From JAOUEE01 sp051011595 (GTDB lineage Bacteria; Actinomycetota; Acidimicrobiia; Acidimicrobiales; SHLQ01), in NCBI GenBank assembly GCA_051011595.1, contig JBPCTQ010000185.1:1-24594 (forward strand): 24,594 bases of DNA, given 5' to 3'. Made by a program: the position numbers and the translations under genes. How positions within the stretch are numbered: position 1 is the first letter of the stretch; each line of letters opens with the position of its first letter. The notes beneath the pieces are model-generated. The model saw nothing but the letters and a program-made list of their open reading frames with translations, searched no databases and had not been told where the DNA came from. Of the stretch, positions 1 through 7,429 are shown in pieces.

Positions 1-448
1 TGCCGTGTTTGAGGGGGGTGTCGGCATCGTCGGTGTTGAAGATGGCGACGCCGTCGCCCTCCTTGACCAACCAGGTCCACCCCGACCCGAAATTGCCCTT
101 GGCGCTGGCCGCGAACTGCTCCTTGAAGGCGTCGGCCCCGCCGAAGGCGGCGTCGATGGCGGTCGCCAGGTCGCCGGAGGGATCGCCACCACCCGACGGG
201 CTCATGCTGTTCCAGTAGAACGTGTGGTTCCACACCTGGGCCGCGTTGTTGAACAGACCGCCTGGTTCGGCGGCGGCGATGATCTCCTCGAGCGAGCTGT
301 CGGCGTGCGCCGTCCCGTCGATGAGGCCGTTCAGGTTGTTGACGTAGGCAGCATGATGTTTGCCGTAGTGAAAGCTGATGGTGCGATCCGAGATGTGGGG
401 ATCGAGGGCGTTGTCCGCATACGGAAGGGCGGGCAGTTCGATGGCCAT
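1..448 (-). CDS. sodB: Superoxide dismutase, Fe-type (3' end cut by window edge)
   Basis: Cytoplasmic enzyme converting superoxide to oxygen and hydrogen peroxide. 149 codons are visible; the C-terminal part, which holds the last Asp and His metal ligands, lies beyond the left edge. Seen: FHYGKHHAAYVNNLN at residues 26-40 with the first metal His (H27), AAQVWNHTFYWNSMSP at about 69-84 with the second His (H75), and FGSGWTWLV at 120-128. Gln71 in AAQVWNHTFYWN is the arrangement of iron enzymes such as E. coli SodB, whereas many actinobacterial Mn enzymes carry a GGHxNHxxWW pattern. The ATG at 448 is preceded by AAGGAG (453-458), and a TACGCT -10-like box lies at 477-482. The gene follows rpmB on the same strand. 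Family assignment is secure; metal preference is inferred. Confidence 0.96.
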   Translation of the reverse strand, partial: MAIELPALPYADNALDPHISDRTISFHYGKHHAAYVNNLNGLIDGTAHADSSLEEIIAAAEPGGLFNNAAQVWNHTFYWNSMSPSGGGDPSGDLATAIDAAFGGADAFKEQFAASAKGNFGSGWTWLVKEGDGVAIFNTDDADTPLKHG

Positions 449-476
449 GGTTCTCCTTGAGGCGAGTACGGATGGC

Positions 477-482
477 AGCGTA
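477..482 (-). promoter_or_regulatory. Candidate -10 box of the superoxide dismutase gene
   Basis: On the minus strand this reads TACGCT, 28 bases before the ATG at 448, in the short gap after rpmB. The same TACNCT form recurs before several other genes in the window. No good -35 box is visible, so this is tentative. Confidence 0.4.
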
Positions 483-551
483 GCCGCGACGCGCGAACCA
501 CTCGGGATCGAGGCTGCGCTGGCTGTCGGTGGAGCCCGGAGAGGGCCCGGG

Positions 552-788
552 TCAGATCTTCTGACCCTCGCGGCGCATCTCGGCCACCACACTCTCGATG
601 CCGCGCTTGTCGATGGTCTTGATGCCACGAGCGCTGACCGTGAGGGTGACCCACCGCTTCTCGCTGGGCAGGAAGAAGCGCTTCTTCTGGATGTTCGGAT
701 CCCAGCGCCGGTTGGTGCGGCGGTGGGAGTGCGAGAGCTGCTTTCCGAACCAGGGCTTCTTGCCGGTGACCTGGCAGACGCGAGACAT
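552..788 (-). CDS. rpmB: 50S ribosomal protein L28
   Basis: Large-subunit ribosomal protein of 78 residues, the usual length. It begins MSRVCQVTGKKPWFGKQ, followed by SHSHRRTNRRWDPNIQKKRF and the C-terminal block GIKTIDKRGIESVVAEM, which matches bacterial L28 along its whole length. Only one cysteine (C5) is present, so the CxxC zinc pairs of zinc-binding L28 are missing; this is the zinc-independent form, like E. coli L28 and mycobacterial RpmB2. The ATG at 788 has GAGGAAA a few bases upstream. On the minus strand TACGAT (827-832) could be its -10 box. It lies between the Nudix gene and sodB, all on the same strand. Confidence 0.97.
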   Translation of the reverse strand: MSRVCQVTGKKPWFGKQLSHSHRRTNRRWDPNIQKKRFFLPSEKRWVTLTVSARGIKTIDKRGIESVVAEMRREGQKI

Positions 789-871
789 GATTTCCTCGAA
801 TGATGGGGCGGTTGGACCGACGGAGCATCGTAGCAGTGCACCCCGTGGTTTCCTCGACCGCCATACTGGGG

Positions 872-1246
872 TCAGGCCCGCTCGATGGCCTGCCGATACC
901 CGTCGGGCAGGGCGATCTCGTGCAACTGGTCCACGTCGAAGAGGCCCACCCGATCGTGTTCGTTGCTGTGCCAGAGCACATCGGGCCGCTCGGCATCACA
1001 GCGGTAGGCGACGATCAGCACCGGACGGTCGGGTAACGGGTCGTAGCGATAGGCGCACAGCAGTTCGCCCACCTCGGCTCGAATACCCAGCTCCTCGGCC
1101 AGCTCGCGGGCGAGCGCAGCCTCGGGAGTGGGGTCGGTCGGTTCGACCTGACCACCGGGGAGCTCCCACTCGCCGCGTTCGTTGTGCAACAGCACCACCT
1201 GGCCACCCCACTGGAGCACACCCTTCACGGAGATCGTCCAACTCAT
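872..1246 (-). CDS. Nudix hydrolase
   Basis: A 124-residue single-domain Nudix protein, expected to hydrolyse a nucleoside diphosphate linked to another group; the substrate cannot be read from the sequence. The Nudix box lies at residues 31-55: GGQVEPTDPTPEAALARELAEELGI. The core RELAEELGI matches REUxEExGU exactly, but the spacing before it is one residue longer than the classical GX5EX7 form and the first acidic residue is Asp. The ATG at 1246 starts 15 bases after the stop of the upstream membrane protein gene (ends at 1262), so the two are probably one transcript. rpmB follows downstream after 83 bases. Confidence 0.88.
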   Translation of the reverse strand: MSWTISVKGVLQWGGQVVLLHNERGEWELPGGQVEPTDPTPEAALARELAEELGIRAEVGELLCAYRYDPLPDRPVLIVAYRCDAERPDVLWHSNEHDRVGLFDVDQLHEIALPDGYRQAIERA

Positions 1247-1261
1247 GGGCTGACTTGCTGC

Positions 1262-2299
1262 TCAGCGGGCCGGTTCGGGGCGATACCGGTGGCGATGAAC
1301 AGCGGCAGCCACCAGACCGGTCGGTATGGGCAACCAGAACGATGCCAACCGGTACAGCAGGGCGACACTGGCTGCGGTGGTGGGCGGAACACCGGCCAAG
1401 ATGAGGGTGGCGCTCAGGCCCGCCTCCACGAACCCGAGACCTCCCGGGGTCAACGGCACCATGGTGAGCAGCGCAGAGGTGGCGTAGGCCAACAGCACGA
1501 GCGACGCTCGGGCGTTGACGTCGAAGGCAGCCAGCGCGGTCAACAAGGTGAGGTAGTCGAAGGCAGCCCGGCCGATGGCCAAAGTGAGGGTGGTACCCCA
1601 CTGGGAACCGAGCTCGGTGCGGATCAGGTTGCGCTCGACCAGCAGGCGGTCGGCCAGATCGTCGTCGTGGCTGCGGCCCAGTCGGGTACGGATGCGATCG
1701 ATCGCCGTCCCGATCACCCGCAATGGCCGCTCGTCGCGTATCACCCACGCGGCCAGCAGTGCCACCAGCACGAACAGCGCCGCCCCCAGCCAGGTGGCGT
1801 TGAGCAAGGCCTGGGGCGCAGGGGCCCCCAGCAGTACCCCTGGCAGCGCCACCAGGGGAATGGCGCAGATGATGCCGATCTGGAGGAACCCGGTGGCGGC
1901 CAGTCCCGACGCGGCGTTGGCCGTGCCGATGCCGGCGGTGCGCAACATGCGGTACTGCACCGCCGTACCCGTGGCGGCTCCCCCCGGAATGACCCGGCTG
2001 GCGGCGTTTCCGGCCAGCTGGCTGGTGATGACCGGCAACCATGCCGTGGTGCGCAGCGCCAGACGTTGCAGCGCCCACAAGCAAGCGAAGCTGGCCACTT
2101 GGCAGCCCAGTACGACCACCAGCCACAGCGGCTCCAGATCGGCGACCTCGTCCCAGGACGACAACACCTCCACCAGGCTGGGGAACACCAGATACAGGGC
2201 AATGGCGGTCACCAGCAGACCCAGGATGCGGCGCACGATACGCGATCGCCGGTTGGGGCCGGGGGGCACGATGGTCGTCGTCGGCTCGGTCACGACCAC
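1262..2299 (-). CDS. Multi-pass membrane protein, lysylphosphatidylglycerol synthase TM-region / flippase-like family
   Basis: Integral membrane protein of 345 residues with about eight hydrophobic segments (for example near 27-40, 58-78, 136-158, 171-187, 236-258, 266-281 and 293-305). The signature PLTPGGLGFVEAGL at 282-295, followed by YRLASFWLPIPTGL, is typical of PF03706, the membrane half of MprF and related flippase-like proteins. It lacks the MprF aminoacyl-transferase half, so it is a stand-alone lipid or isoprenoid-linked flippase candidate with unknown substrate. The start is a GTG at 2299 without a clear ribosome site; a second in-frame GTG is the third codon. TACGCT on the minus strand at 2360-2365 is a possible -10 box. 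It probably shares a transcript with the Nudix gene. Confidence 0.82.
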   Translation of the reverse strand: MVVTEPTTTIVPPGPNRRSRIVRRILGLLVTAIALYLVFPSLVEVLSSWDEVADLEPLWLVVVLGCQVASFACLWALQRLALRTTAWLPVITSQLAGNAASRVIPGGAATGTAVQYRMLRTAGIGTANAASGLAATGFLQIGIICAIPLVALPGVLLGAPAPQALLNATWLGAALFVLVALLAAWVIRDERPLRVIGTAIDRIRTRLGRSHDDDLADRLLVERNLIRTELGSQWGTTLTLAIGRAAFDYLTLLTALAAFDVNARASLVLLAYATSALLTMVPLTPGGLGFVEAGLSATLILAGVPPTTAASVALLYRLASFWLPIPTGLVAAAVHRHRYRPEPAR

Positions 2300-2443
2300 T
2301 GCCGATCATGCCGATCGGGGACGGACGGCACCGCCCGTTCACCGGAGGACATCGGCCCCAGCGTACTCGCCGACCCTCCCCCGAAGGCCGACCATCGGGG
2401 TTCTTGGATCGTGACGACGGTGGCCGATGGGACAACCACGGCC
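2300..2443. other. Divergent intergenic region
   Basis: This 144-base gap separates the leftward flippase-like gene from the rightward metal-dependent hydrolase gene, so both promoters should lie here. The only recognisable element is TACGCT on the minus strand at 2360-2365. An in-frame GTG at 2411 would lengthen the rightward protein by 11 residues. No strong inverted repeat was found. Confidence 0.5.
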
Positions 2444-3292
2444 ATGGACCTGACGACGAACAAATCGACTCCACGCGTGCGCCGAGTCGATTTCTCCTAC
2501 CCCGACGATTTCGATCCTCGCTGGCATCCCCGCCTGCCCGAGTTCTCGTGCGGAGCCAACGCAGTTTCCCTCCTGATGCCCCATGTCGAGCCTTTCGTGG
2601 CCCGGGTGGTCCGCGATGGCCTCGAGGCGGCCGGCCCGGAACAGCTGGAGACGGGCACTGCCTATGTTCGCCAGGAGACCCAACACCACCGCCAACATCG
2701 ACGCTTCAACCAGATCCTGCTCGAGCACTACCGGGGACTGACCCCGATCGATCGGGCCATGGGCTGGGCGTGTCGAACGCTCGATCGTTGGACGTCTCCG
2801 GCCATGGGGCTGGCGTTCGCCGCCGGTTTCGAGACGGTGGCCTATTCGTCGGCCCGCTGGGTGGCCGGTCGGCGGACCGAACTGCTCGGGGGCGCCGATC
2901 CGGCGGCGGCTTCGCTCTTCTTGTGGCACCTGGCCGAGGAAGTCGAACACAAGTCCGTGGCCCACGACGTCTGGCGAGCCGGTGACGGCCATCGCTGGCG
3001 CCTGATGGTGGGAACGCTGCTGGCCATGGTGTTGCTGGCCGTGTCGACGGTGGCCGCCACCTTGGTGATGCTGGTCAACGAACGGCGCATCCTGCACCCC
3101 CTGGCCCACCTCCGCCTGGCTCGCTGGACGTTCGGGCTCACCTTCACCGTTCTGCCCGACGTGGCCGTTGCGTTGTCTCCCCGACACCATCCCGACGACT
3201 TCGTCGACCCCAGCTGGTACAAGACGTGGTTGGCCGAATTCGATGCCGAATCGGGCACGATGCCGCTCTGGGAGGCGTCGATCGATCAGTGA
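2444..3292 (+). CDS. Metal-dependent hydrolase (PF10118 type)
   Basis: A 282-residue protein of the 'predicted metal-dependent hydrolase' family, common in actinobacteria and proteobacteria and biochemically poorly known. Likely metal ligands are E78, H82 and H85 in QETQHHRQHRRFN, E130 in the following helix, and E165, E168, H169 and H174 in HLAEEVEHKSVAHDVW. The pattern resembles a helical diiron site. A hydrophobic segment at about 186-210 suggests membrane attachment. The ATG at 2444 is chosen because the alignable protein starts near there; GTG at 2411 is possible and neither has a clear ribosome site. The SDR gene follows 39 bases downstream with its own promoter-like box. The frame stays open far upstream, but that part is the shadow of the opposite gene. 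Confidence 0.85.
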   Translation: MDLTTNKSTPRVRRVDFSYPDDFDPRWHPRLPEFSCGANAVSLLMPHVEPFVARVVRDGLEAAGPEQLETGTAYVRQETQHHRQHRRFNQILLEHYRGLTPIDRAMGWACRTLDRWTSPAMGLAFAAGFETVAYSSARWVAGRRTELLGGADPAAASLFLWHLAEEVEHKSVAHDVWRAGDGHRWRLMVGTLLAMVLLAVSTVAATLVMLVNERRILHPLAHLRLARWTFGLTFTVLPDVAVALSPRHHPDDFVDPSWYKTWLAEFDAESGTMPLWEASIDQ

Positions 3293-3306
3293 CTCATCGG
3301 GCCTTC

Positions 3307-3328
3307 TACACTTCGTCCGAGAGGAGGG
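3307..3328 (+). promoter_or_regulatory. -10 box and ribosome binding site of the SDR gene
   Basis: TACACT at 3307-3312 is a -10-like hexamer. GAGGAGGG at 3321-3328 is a strong Shine-Dalgarno sequence just before the ATG at 3332. The gene may therefore be transcribed on its own as well as by read-through from the hydrolase. Confidence 0.5.
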
Positions 3329-3331
3329 CAG

Positions 3332-4093
3332 ATGCCGGGGCTGACCGAGGACAAGATCGTGCTGGTGACCGGGGCGAGCAGCGGAATCGGCAGAGCCGCC
3401 GCGCTGCTCTTCGCCGCGGAAGGAGCCACCGTGGTGGCGGCCGATGTCAACGAGCAGGCCGGCGAGGAAACGGTGGCGGCCATCAGCGACGCCGGGGGTT
3501 CGGCGTCGTTCAGCAGCGCCGACCTGACCGACGAGTCGCAGGTGGAGTCACTCATCGGTCAGATCGTGCACCAACACGGCCGACTCGATGCCGCCTTCAA
3601 CAATGCCGGCATCACCGATGAATCGCGGCCGTTCACCGAGCTGACTCTCGACCAGTGGAATCGCATGATCGAAGTCAACCTGACCTCGGTCTTCTTGTGT
3701 ATGAAGCACGAGCTGATCCACATGGAGCAGCAGGGCGCCGGTGCCATCGTCAATACCTCGTCGGGAGCCGGACTCACGCCCGCACCCGGCCAACCCCACT
3801 ACACCGCGGCCAAACACGGCGTGCTCGGGCTCACCAAGGCGGCGTCGGCCGACTTCGCCGGCAAAGGAATCCGCGTCAACGCCGTGCTGCCCGGGATGAC
3901 CCGCACCCCGATGATCGAGGGATGGTTCGAGTCGAATCCCGACATCGCCAAGTACGTCCTACGGTCGCTGCCCGGACAGAAACTCGGTGAACCCGAGCAG
4001 GTGGCCCGGGTGGCCGTGTGGCTGTGCAGCGATCAAGCCGACTGGGTCGGTGGGGTCTCGCTGGTGGTCGACGGTGGTGGGCTCAACCGCTGA
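3332..4093 (+). CDS. Short-chain dehydrogenase/reductase (SDR), classical type
   Basis: Cytoplasmic NAD(P)-dependent oxidoreductase of 253 residues, the normal size for a classical SDR. Seen: cofactor loop TGASSGIG at 13-20, Asp38 at the end of the second beta strand (which favours NAD(H) over NADP(H)), NNAG at 90-93, Asn116, and the catalytic Ser143, Tyr157 and Lys161 (YTAAK). The C-terminus ends WVGGVSLVVDGGGLNR, the usual SDR ending. The substrate is not evident; acyl-chain, sterol or alcohol oxidation are all possible. The ATG at 3332 is fixed by a strong Shine-Dalgarno sequence. It converges with the YbjQ-family gene across only 4 bases. Confidence 0.95.
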   Translation: MPGLTEDKIVLVTGASSGIGRAAALLFAAEGATVVAADVNEQAGEETVAAISDAGGSASFSSADLTDESQVESLIGQIVHQHGRLDAAFNNAGITDESRPFTELTLDQWNRMIEVNLTSVFLCMKHELIHMEQQGAGAIVNTSSGAGLTPAPGQPHYTAAKHGVLGLTKAASADFAGKGIRVNAVLPGMTRTPMIEGWFESNPDIAKYVLRSLPGQKLGEPEQVARVAVWLCSDQADWVGGVSLVVDGGGLNR

Positions 4094-4096
4094 GCC
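4080..4096. terminator. Hairpin spanning the SDR stop codon, probable bidirectional terminator
   Basis: GGCTCA (4080-4085) and TGAGCC (4091-4096) form a perfect 6-bp stem with the 5-base loop ACCGC. The right arm contains the SDR stop codon (4091-4093), and the opposite gene stops at 4098. No T tract follows, as is common in high-GC actinobacteria. Confidence 0.5.
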
Positions 4097-4097
4097 G

Positions 4098-4526
4098 TTA
4101 CTCGAGAACCACTGCAGTGCCGTAGGCGTACACCTCTGCCGCGGCGGCGGCGATCTGACTGGTGGTGAAACGAACGGCCACGATGGTGTCGGCCCCGAGC
4201 CCGGCGGCCTGGGTGAGCATCCGAACGATGGATTCGTCGCGGGCCTCGGCCATCAGGGACTGGTACGCCTTCAGCTCACCACCGACGAGGTTCTTGAAGC
4301 TGGCGCCGATGTCCTTGCCCACGTGCTTGGCTCGCACCGAGGATCCCGACACCAGCCCCAGCACGCTGGCGATGGTGCGGCCCGGCACCAGATCCGATGT
4401 GACCATCAACAGTTGCGGAACCGGCGCGGCCACTGGCGGCGCGGCGCCCGGCGGCGCGGTCTCGGGCGGATACCACTTGCCATCGGAGGCCTGCCACCAG
4501 CCCGGCCCTTGCGACACGTCACTCAT
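4098..4526 (-). CDS. YbjQ/UPF0145-family protein with short Trp-rich N-terminus
   Basis: A 142-residue protein. Residues 39-142 match the YbjQ/PF01906 'putative heavy-metal-binding' family: LLMVTSDLVPGRTIASVLGLVSG, later LGADTIVAVRF and a C-terminal EVYAYGTAVVLE. Members form homopentameric rings; the function is unknown. In front lies GPGWWQASDGKWYPPE (8-22), the motif of the small DUF2510-like domain often attached to actinobacterial membrane or secretion-related proteins, then an Ala/Pro linker. The ATG at 4526 is preferred over one 36 bases upstream because it has AAAGG at suitable distance and starts the recognisable domain. It is convergent with the SDR gene. Confidence 0.88.
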   Translation of the reverse strand: MSDVSQGPGWWQASDGKWYPPETAPPGAAPPVAAPVPQLLMVTSDLVPGRTIASVLGLVSGSSVRAKHVGKDIGASFKNLVGGELKAYQSLMAEARDESIVRMLTQAAGLGADTIVAVRFTTSQIAAAAAEVYAYGTAVVLE

Positions 4527-4593
4527 GACCGTACGCCTTTCGTTCGTCGGGGTCCTCGCCAACGGCGCAGCGTAGTTGTCGGCGTCTCACCAG

Positions 4594-4655
4594 GCGTCGA
4601 CCGGTTTGCCACCCTTGCCGGCCAACGTCTGAGCGGGTTTCAGTTGGCTCGACGC
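4594..4655 (-). terminator. Possible terminator structure downstream of the metalloprotease gene
   Basis: In the 189-base gap between the metalloprotease and YbjQ genes, an outer pair GCGTCGA (4594-4600) and TCGACGC (4649-4655) encloses an inner pair GCCAAC (4621-4626) and GTTGGC (4643-4648). It begins about 60 bases after the metalloprotease stop. The arms are short and the loops long, so this is only a candidate. Nothing else is recognisable in the gap except the palindrome ACCGGCCGGT at 4692-4701. Confidence 0.3.
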
Positions 4656-4715
4656 TGCACCGAGCCCCGCGACGACCCGCTCCCGGCTGCTACCGGCCGG
4701 TGATGGCGACGGACG

Positions 4716-6188
4716 TCAGTTGGTCCGATATTCCGGCGGGATCGGCTGGTCGGAGATCAGCTCCAACACCACCACCGACCGAGACTCGCCGGGAACAGCC
4801 CCGTCGCCGTCGTTGATGCCGGTGAACACCAGGTTGGCCCAGTCGTCGTGGTCGGAGAGGACCGTGAACGAACCATCGGCATCGTTGATGTCGGCCACCA
4901 CGCCGGTGTCGAAGACGGTGTCACCGTTCCAGTCCCACGGCACGCCACCACAGATCCCGATCGTCTCGTCGAGGTTGTTCTCGTCGAGATCGGCCCGGCC
5001 GCCCGATGAGAAGTCGATGACACCGTCGCCGGGAGGTGTGCAGTTGTTGTCCACGCCGGGGAATTGATAGGCGTAGTTCATCACCGAGTTGTAGTTGGGT
5101 TTGTGGTTGCGGCTCTCGAATCCGCCGTGATGCAGGCCCAGGTTGTGACCGAGTTCGTGCAGGGTCGTGGTGCCGACGTTGTAGTCGCTGCCGAAGCAGT
5201 ACAACGACACGATCATGTCGTCGCCGTTCAACTCGGCCTGGCCCGAACTGCCACTCGACGTGTTGTACCGATGGGGCAACAAGACGTAATGGAAGTAGCC
5301 GTTGCGCTCGGGGGCGAAGTTGGCCGACTTGTACCCGAGGAACTCACCGCCGCTCACCCCGCCGGCGATCACTCCGTTGGGATCGGCGATGAGGTTGCCT
5401 CCGACGAACAGGCCACCCTGGCCGTAGTCGCTGATCACGTTGATCCCGGTGCTGCCGTCGGGGTTGGCGACCGGCGCGTTCTCCAGCGGTGTCTCATAGA
5501 TCGAGATGGCCGTCGCGGTGGGCTGGTGCGAGTGCGCCCCGCAGCCGTCGAGTGAATCGTCGAACCAATCGAACTCGAGCAGCAGGTCCTTTCGCAGCGG
5601 CGACACTCCCAGCGCCGGCAGATCGAGTTGATCGATGGTGCCGAGCACCTCGTCACCATCGAGGATGCTGTCGCCGTCGGTGTCGGCCAGCGTCGGGCTG
5701 GTGCCGGTGTCGGCCGTGCTCACGAAGACGTTGGTGCCGGTCTCGACCACGTCGGGAAGGCGGTCACCGTCGGTATCGGTGCCTGTCTCACACACGATCG
5801 TGCCGCCCACCAGTCCAGACGAGGTGGTGATCGTGCCCGACGGATGGAAGATGTCCTGATAGTCGGGTGCCGTCACCGAAGAGCTGAAGTCACCGACCGT
5901 GTCGTACGCCGATACGGCCACCTCGTAGGTGGTGTTGGCGTCCAAACCGGAGAGGACACACATGTTGGTGGAGCCGTCGACCGTGCCGACAACCACACCG
6001 TCGACTTCGATCTCGTAGTAGTCGACGGCCTGGTTCTCGTCGACCTCGAGGGCGACCGGCCACTGCACGGCCACCACCCCCGACGACTCCTCGATGGTCA
6101 CCGCGGATCCGGGTGGGAAGAACGGGACACAGGCGGCCGCCACGACGAGCAGAGCCATGCCCAACCACAGGGAACGTCGAGAGTTCAT
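4716..6188 (-). CDS. Secreted metzincin-like zinc metalloprotease lipoprotein with FN3 domain
   Basis: A 490-residue exported protein. Residues 1-20 form a lipoprotein signal with VVAAAC (lipid Cys20). Residues about 36-108 look like a fibronectin type III domain. Two Asp-rich loops, TDTDGDRLPDVVETG near 137-151 and ADTDGDSILDGDEV near 168-181, resemble thrombospondin type 3/EF-type calcium loops. The catalytic motif HELGHNLGLHHGG at 344-356 is the HExxHxxGxxH zinc signature of metzincins, and SVMNY at 368-372 is the Met-turn. It probably cleaves extracellular proteins; the target is unknown. The ATG at 6188 is chosen over one at 6230 because it yields a clean signal peptide. TACAGT on the minus strand (6217-6222) may be the -10 box. 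Confidence 0.88.
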   Translation of the reverse strand: MNSRRSLWLGMALLVVAAACVPFFPPGSAVTIEESSGVVAVQWPVALEVDENQAVDYYEIEVDGVVVGTVDGSTNMCVLSGLDANTTYEVAVSAYDTVGDFSSSVTAPDYQDIFHPSGTITTSSGLVGGTIVCETGTDTDGDRLPDVVETGTNVFVSTADTGTSPTLADTDGDSILDGDEVLGTIDQLDLPALGVSPLRKDLLLEFDWFDDSLDGCGAHSHQPTATAISIYETPLENAPVANPDGSTGINVISDYGQGGLFVGGNLIADPNGVIAGGVSGGEFLGYKSANFAPERNGYFHYVLLPHRYNTSSGSSGQAELNGDDMIVSLYCFGSDYNVGTTTLHELGHNLGLHHGGFESRNHKPNYNSVMNYAYQFPGVDNNCTPPGDGVIDFSSGGRADLDENNLDETIGICGGVPWDWNGDTVFDTGVVADINDADGSFTVLSDHDDWANLVFTGINDGDGAVPGESRSVVVLELISDQPIPPEYRTN

Positions 6189-6278
6189 GCGCCAGTATCG
6201 GCCATCCCGGGCCGGAACTGTATGGGTCATTCGGTTTCGGATCGCCGCCTGTCTGCCCGACAGAGCGAGCCGGCCCGA

Positions 6279-7379
6279 TCACATGGCGGCATCGGCTCGA
6301 TCGGCGGCGACCGCGTCGTAGGTCTCGTAGTCCGAGCCGGTGTCGTCGGCGAACTCGTACTCGAGCAGTCCGGCCTCACCCCATTGGGAACGAAGGTGGC
6401 CGTCGTTGGCGTCGAGTAGACCCAGCTTGGCGACGTTGGGCACCAGTTTGGCGTAGAAGGCCTTCTGGAAGGCGTTGAATCGGTCGAAACCGACCCGAGG
6501 GGCGGCAGCCATCAGTGCGGGTACCACGGCATCAACGGAGACTCCCATCCGTTCCCAGATCTCCGGAGTGGTGGAGCGGGTTCGGTTGCGCAGGGTGTTC
6601 TCCAGCAGGAACTCCTGACGGTCGAACAGCTCGGCTTCGGTGAGCTCCTGGTAGTACTCCTTGAGCGTGAGCACCCCGAAGGCGACATGGCGGGCCTCGT
6701 CGCTCATCACGTAGCGCAGCAGTTTGCGCAGCAGCGGTTCGTCGGTGCGACGCAACATGTCACCGAACGCGGCCAGGGCCAGGCTCTCGATCACGATCTG
6801 CATACCCAGATACGCGATGTCCCAACGATCGTCCTCGACCAGGGCGGTGATCTGCGCCTCGAGGAAAGGACTCATCGGGTAGGCGTCACCCAGTTTGGTG
6901 TGCAGGTACTTGGCGAACACCTCGGTGTGGCGGGCCTCGTCCATGGTCTGGGTCGAGGCGTAGTACTTGGCGTCGATCCACGGAACGGTCTCCACGATCT
7001 TGGCCGCCACCATCATGGCGCCCTGCTCGCCGTGCATGAACTGGCTGAGTGACGCCTTGAGCTGCTCGACGCCCAGGGCGGTGAACTCACGGTCCGACCA
7101 CGAGGAAATGGGCGAACCCGGTTCGTCGGCCGCCGCCCGGGCCAGCGTCATGAACGCACCGTCGTGGTCGACCAGGGCCTCCGGGTCGACGTCGATCGAC
7201 CAATCGAGGTCGGTCACGCTGTTCCACTGCGACCCCATGGCCTTGTTGTAGAGCGTCACCAACTGATCACGGCAGCGGTCGTAGTCCCACAAGAAGATGC
7301 GGTCGGCGTGATCATGAATGACCTTGATCGAAGCCTCCATCTCGGTCCGATCCGGTGCTGCTTCGCCGGTGGCGCTCAT
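6279..7379 (-). CDS. Ferritin-like diiron protein (ribonucleotide reductase R2/AurF-like oxygenase fold)
   Basis: A 366-residue helical protein with the full carboxylate-bridged diiron ligand set: E118 in HGEQGAM, E148 and H151 in DEARH, E198 in IVIESLAL, and E228 and H231 in SDEARHVAF. The two repeated DEARH motifs are unmistakable. Relatives include AurF-type N-oxygenases and uncharacterised actinobacterial ferritin-like proteins, so an oxygenase or desaturase role is more likely than iron storage; the substrate is unknown. The ATG at 7379 has GGAGGAAGG upstream, which fixes the start although the frame stays open further upstream. It follows the acetyltransferase gene by 50 bases on the same strand, where TACCAT (7413-7418, minus strand) could give separate transcription. 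Confidence 0.88.
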   Translation of the reverse strand: MSATGEAAPDRTEMEASIKVIHDHADRIFLWDYDRCRDQLVTLYNKAMGSQWNSVTDLDWSIDVDPEALVDHDGAFMTLARAAADEPGSPISSWSDREFTALGVEQLKASLSQFMHGEQGAMMVAAKIVETVPWIDAKYYASTQTMDEARHTEVFAKYLHTKLGDAYPMSPFLEAQITALVEDDRWDIAYLGMQIVIESLALAAFGDMLRRTDEPLLRKLLRYVMSDEARHVAFGVLTLKEYYQELTEAELFDRQEFLLENTLRNRTRSTTPEIWERMGVSVDAVVPALMAAAPRVGFDRFNAFQKAFYAKLVPNVAKLGLLDANDGHLRSQWGEAGLLEYEFADDTGSDYETYDAVAADRADAAM

Positions 7380-7429
7380 CTTGCTCGCCTTCCTCCCGTG
7401 GGTTGTGCCCTCATGGTACGCATCGACGC

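Noticed and set aside
1184..2443. Upstream extension of the metal-dependent hydrolase frame to 1184
   Set aside because: The extension is Gln/Gly/Arg-rich shadow sequence over the opposite-strand flippase-like gene; the family begins near 2444.
996..2474. A 492-codon open frame on the minus strand across the Nudix and flippase-like genes
   Set aside because: It runs out of frame through two recognisable genes and is Arg/Gly/Pro-rich without domains.
4563..4715. Possible small RNA or tRNA in the gap before the metalloprotease stop
   Set aside because: Paired segments exist but no cloverleaf, no TTCGA-type T-loop and no promoter; a weak terminator is the simpler reading.
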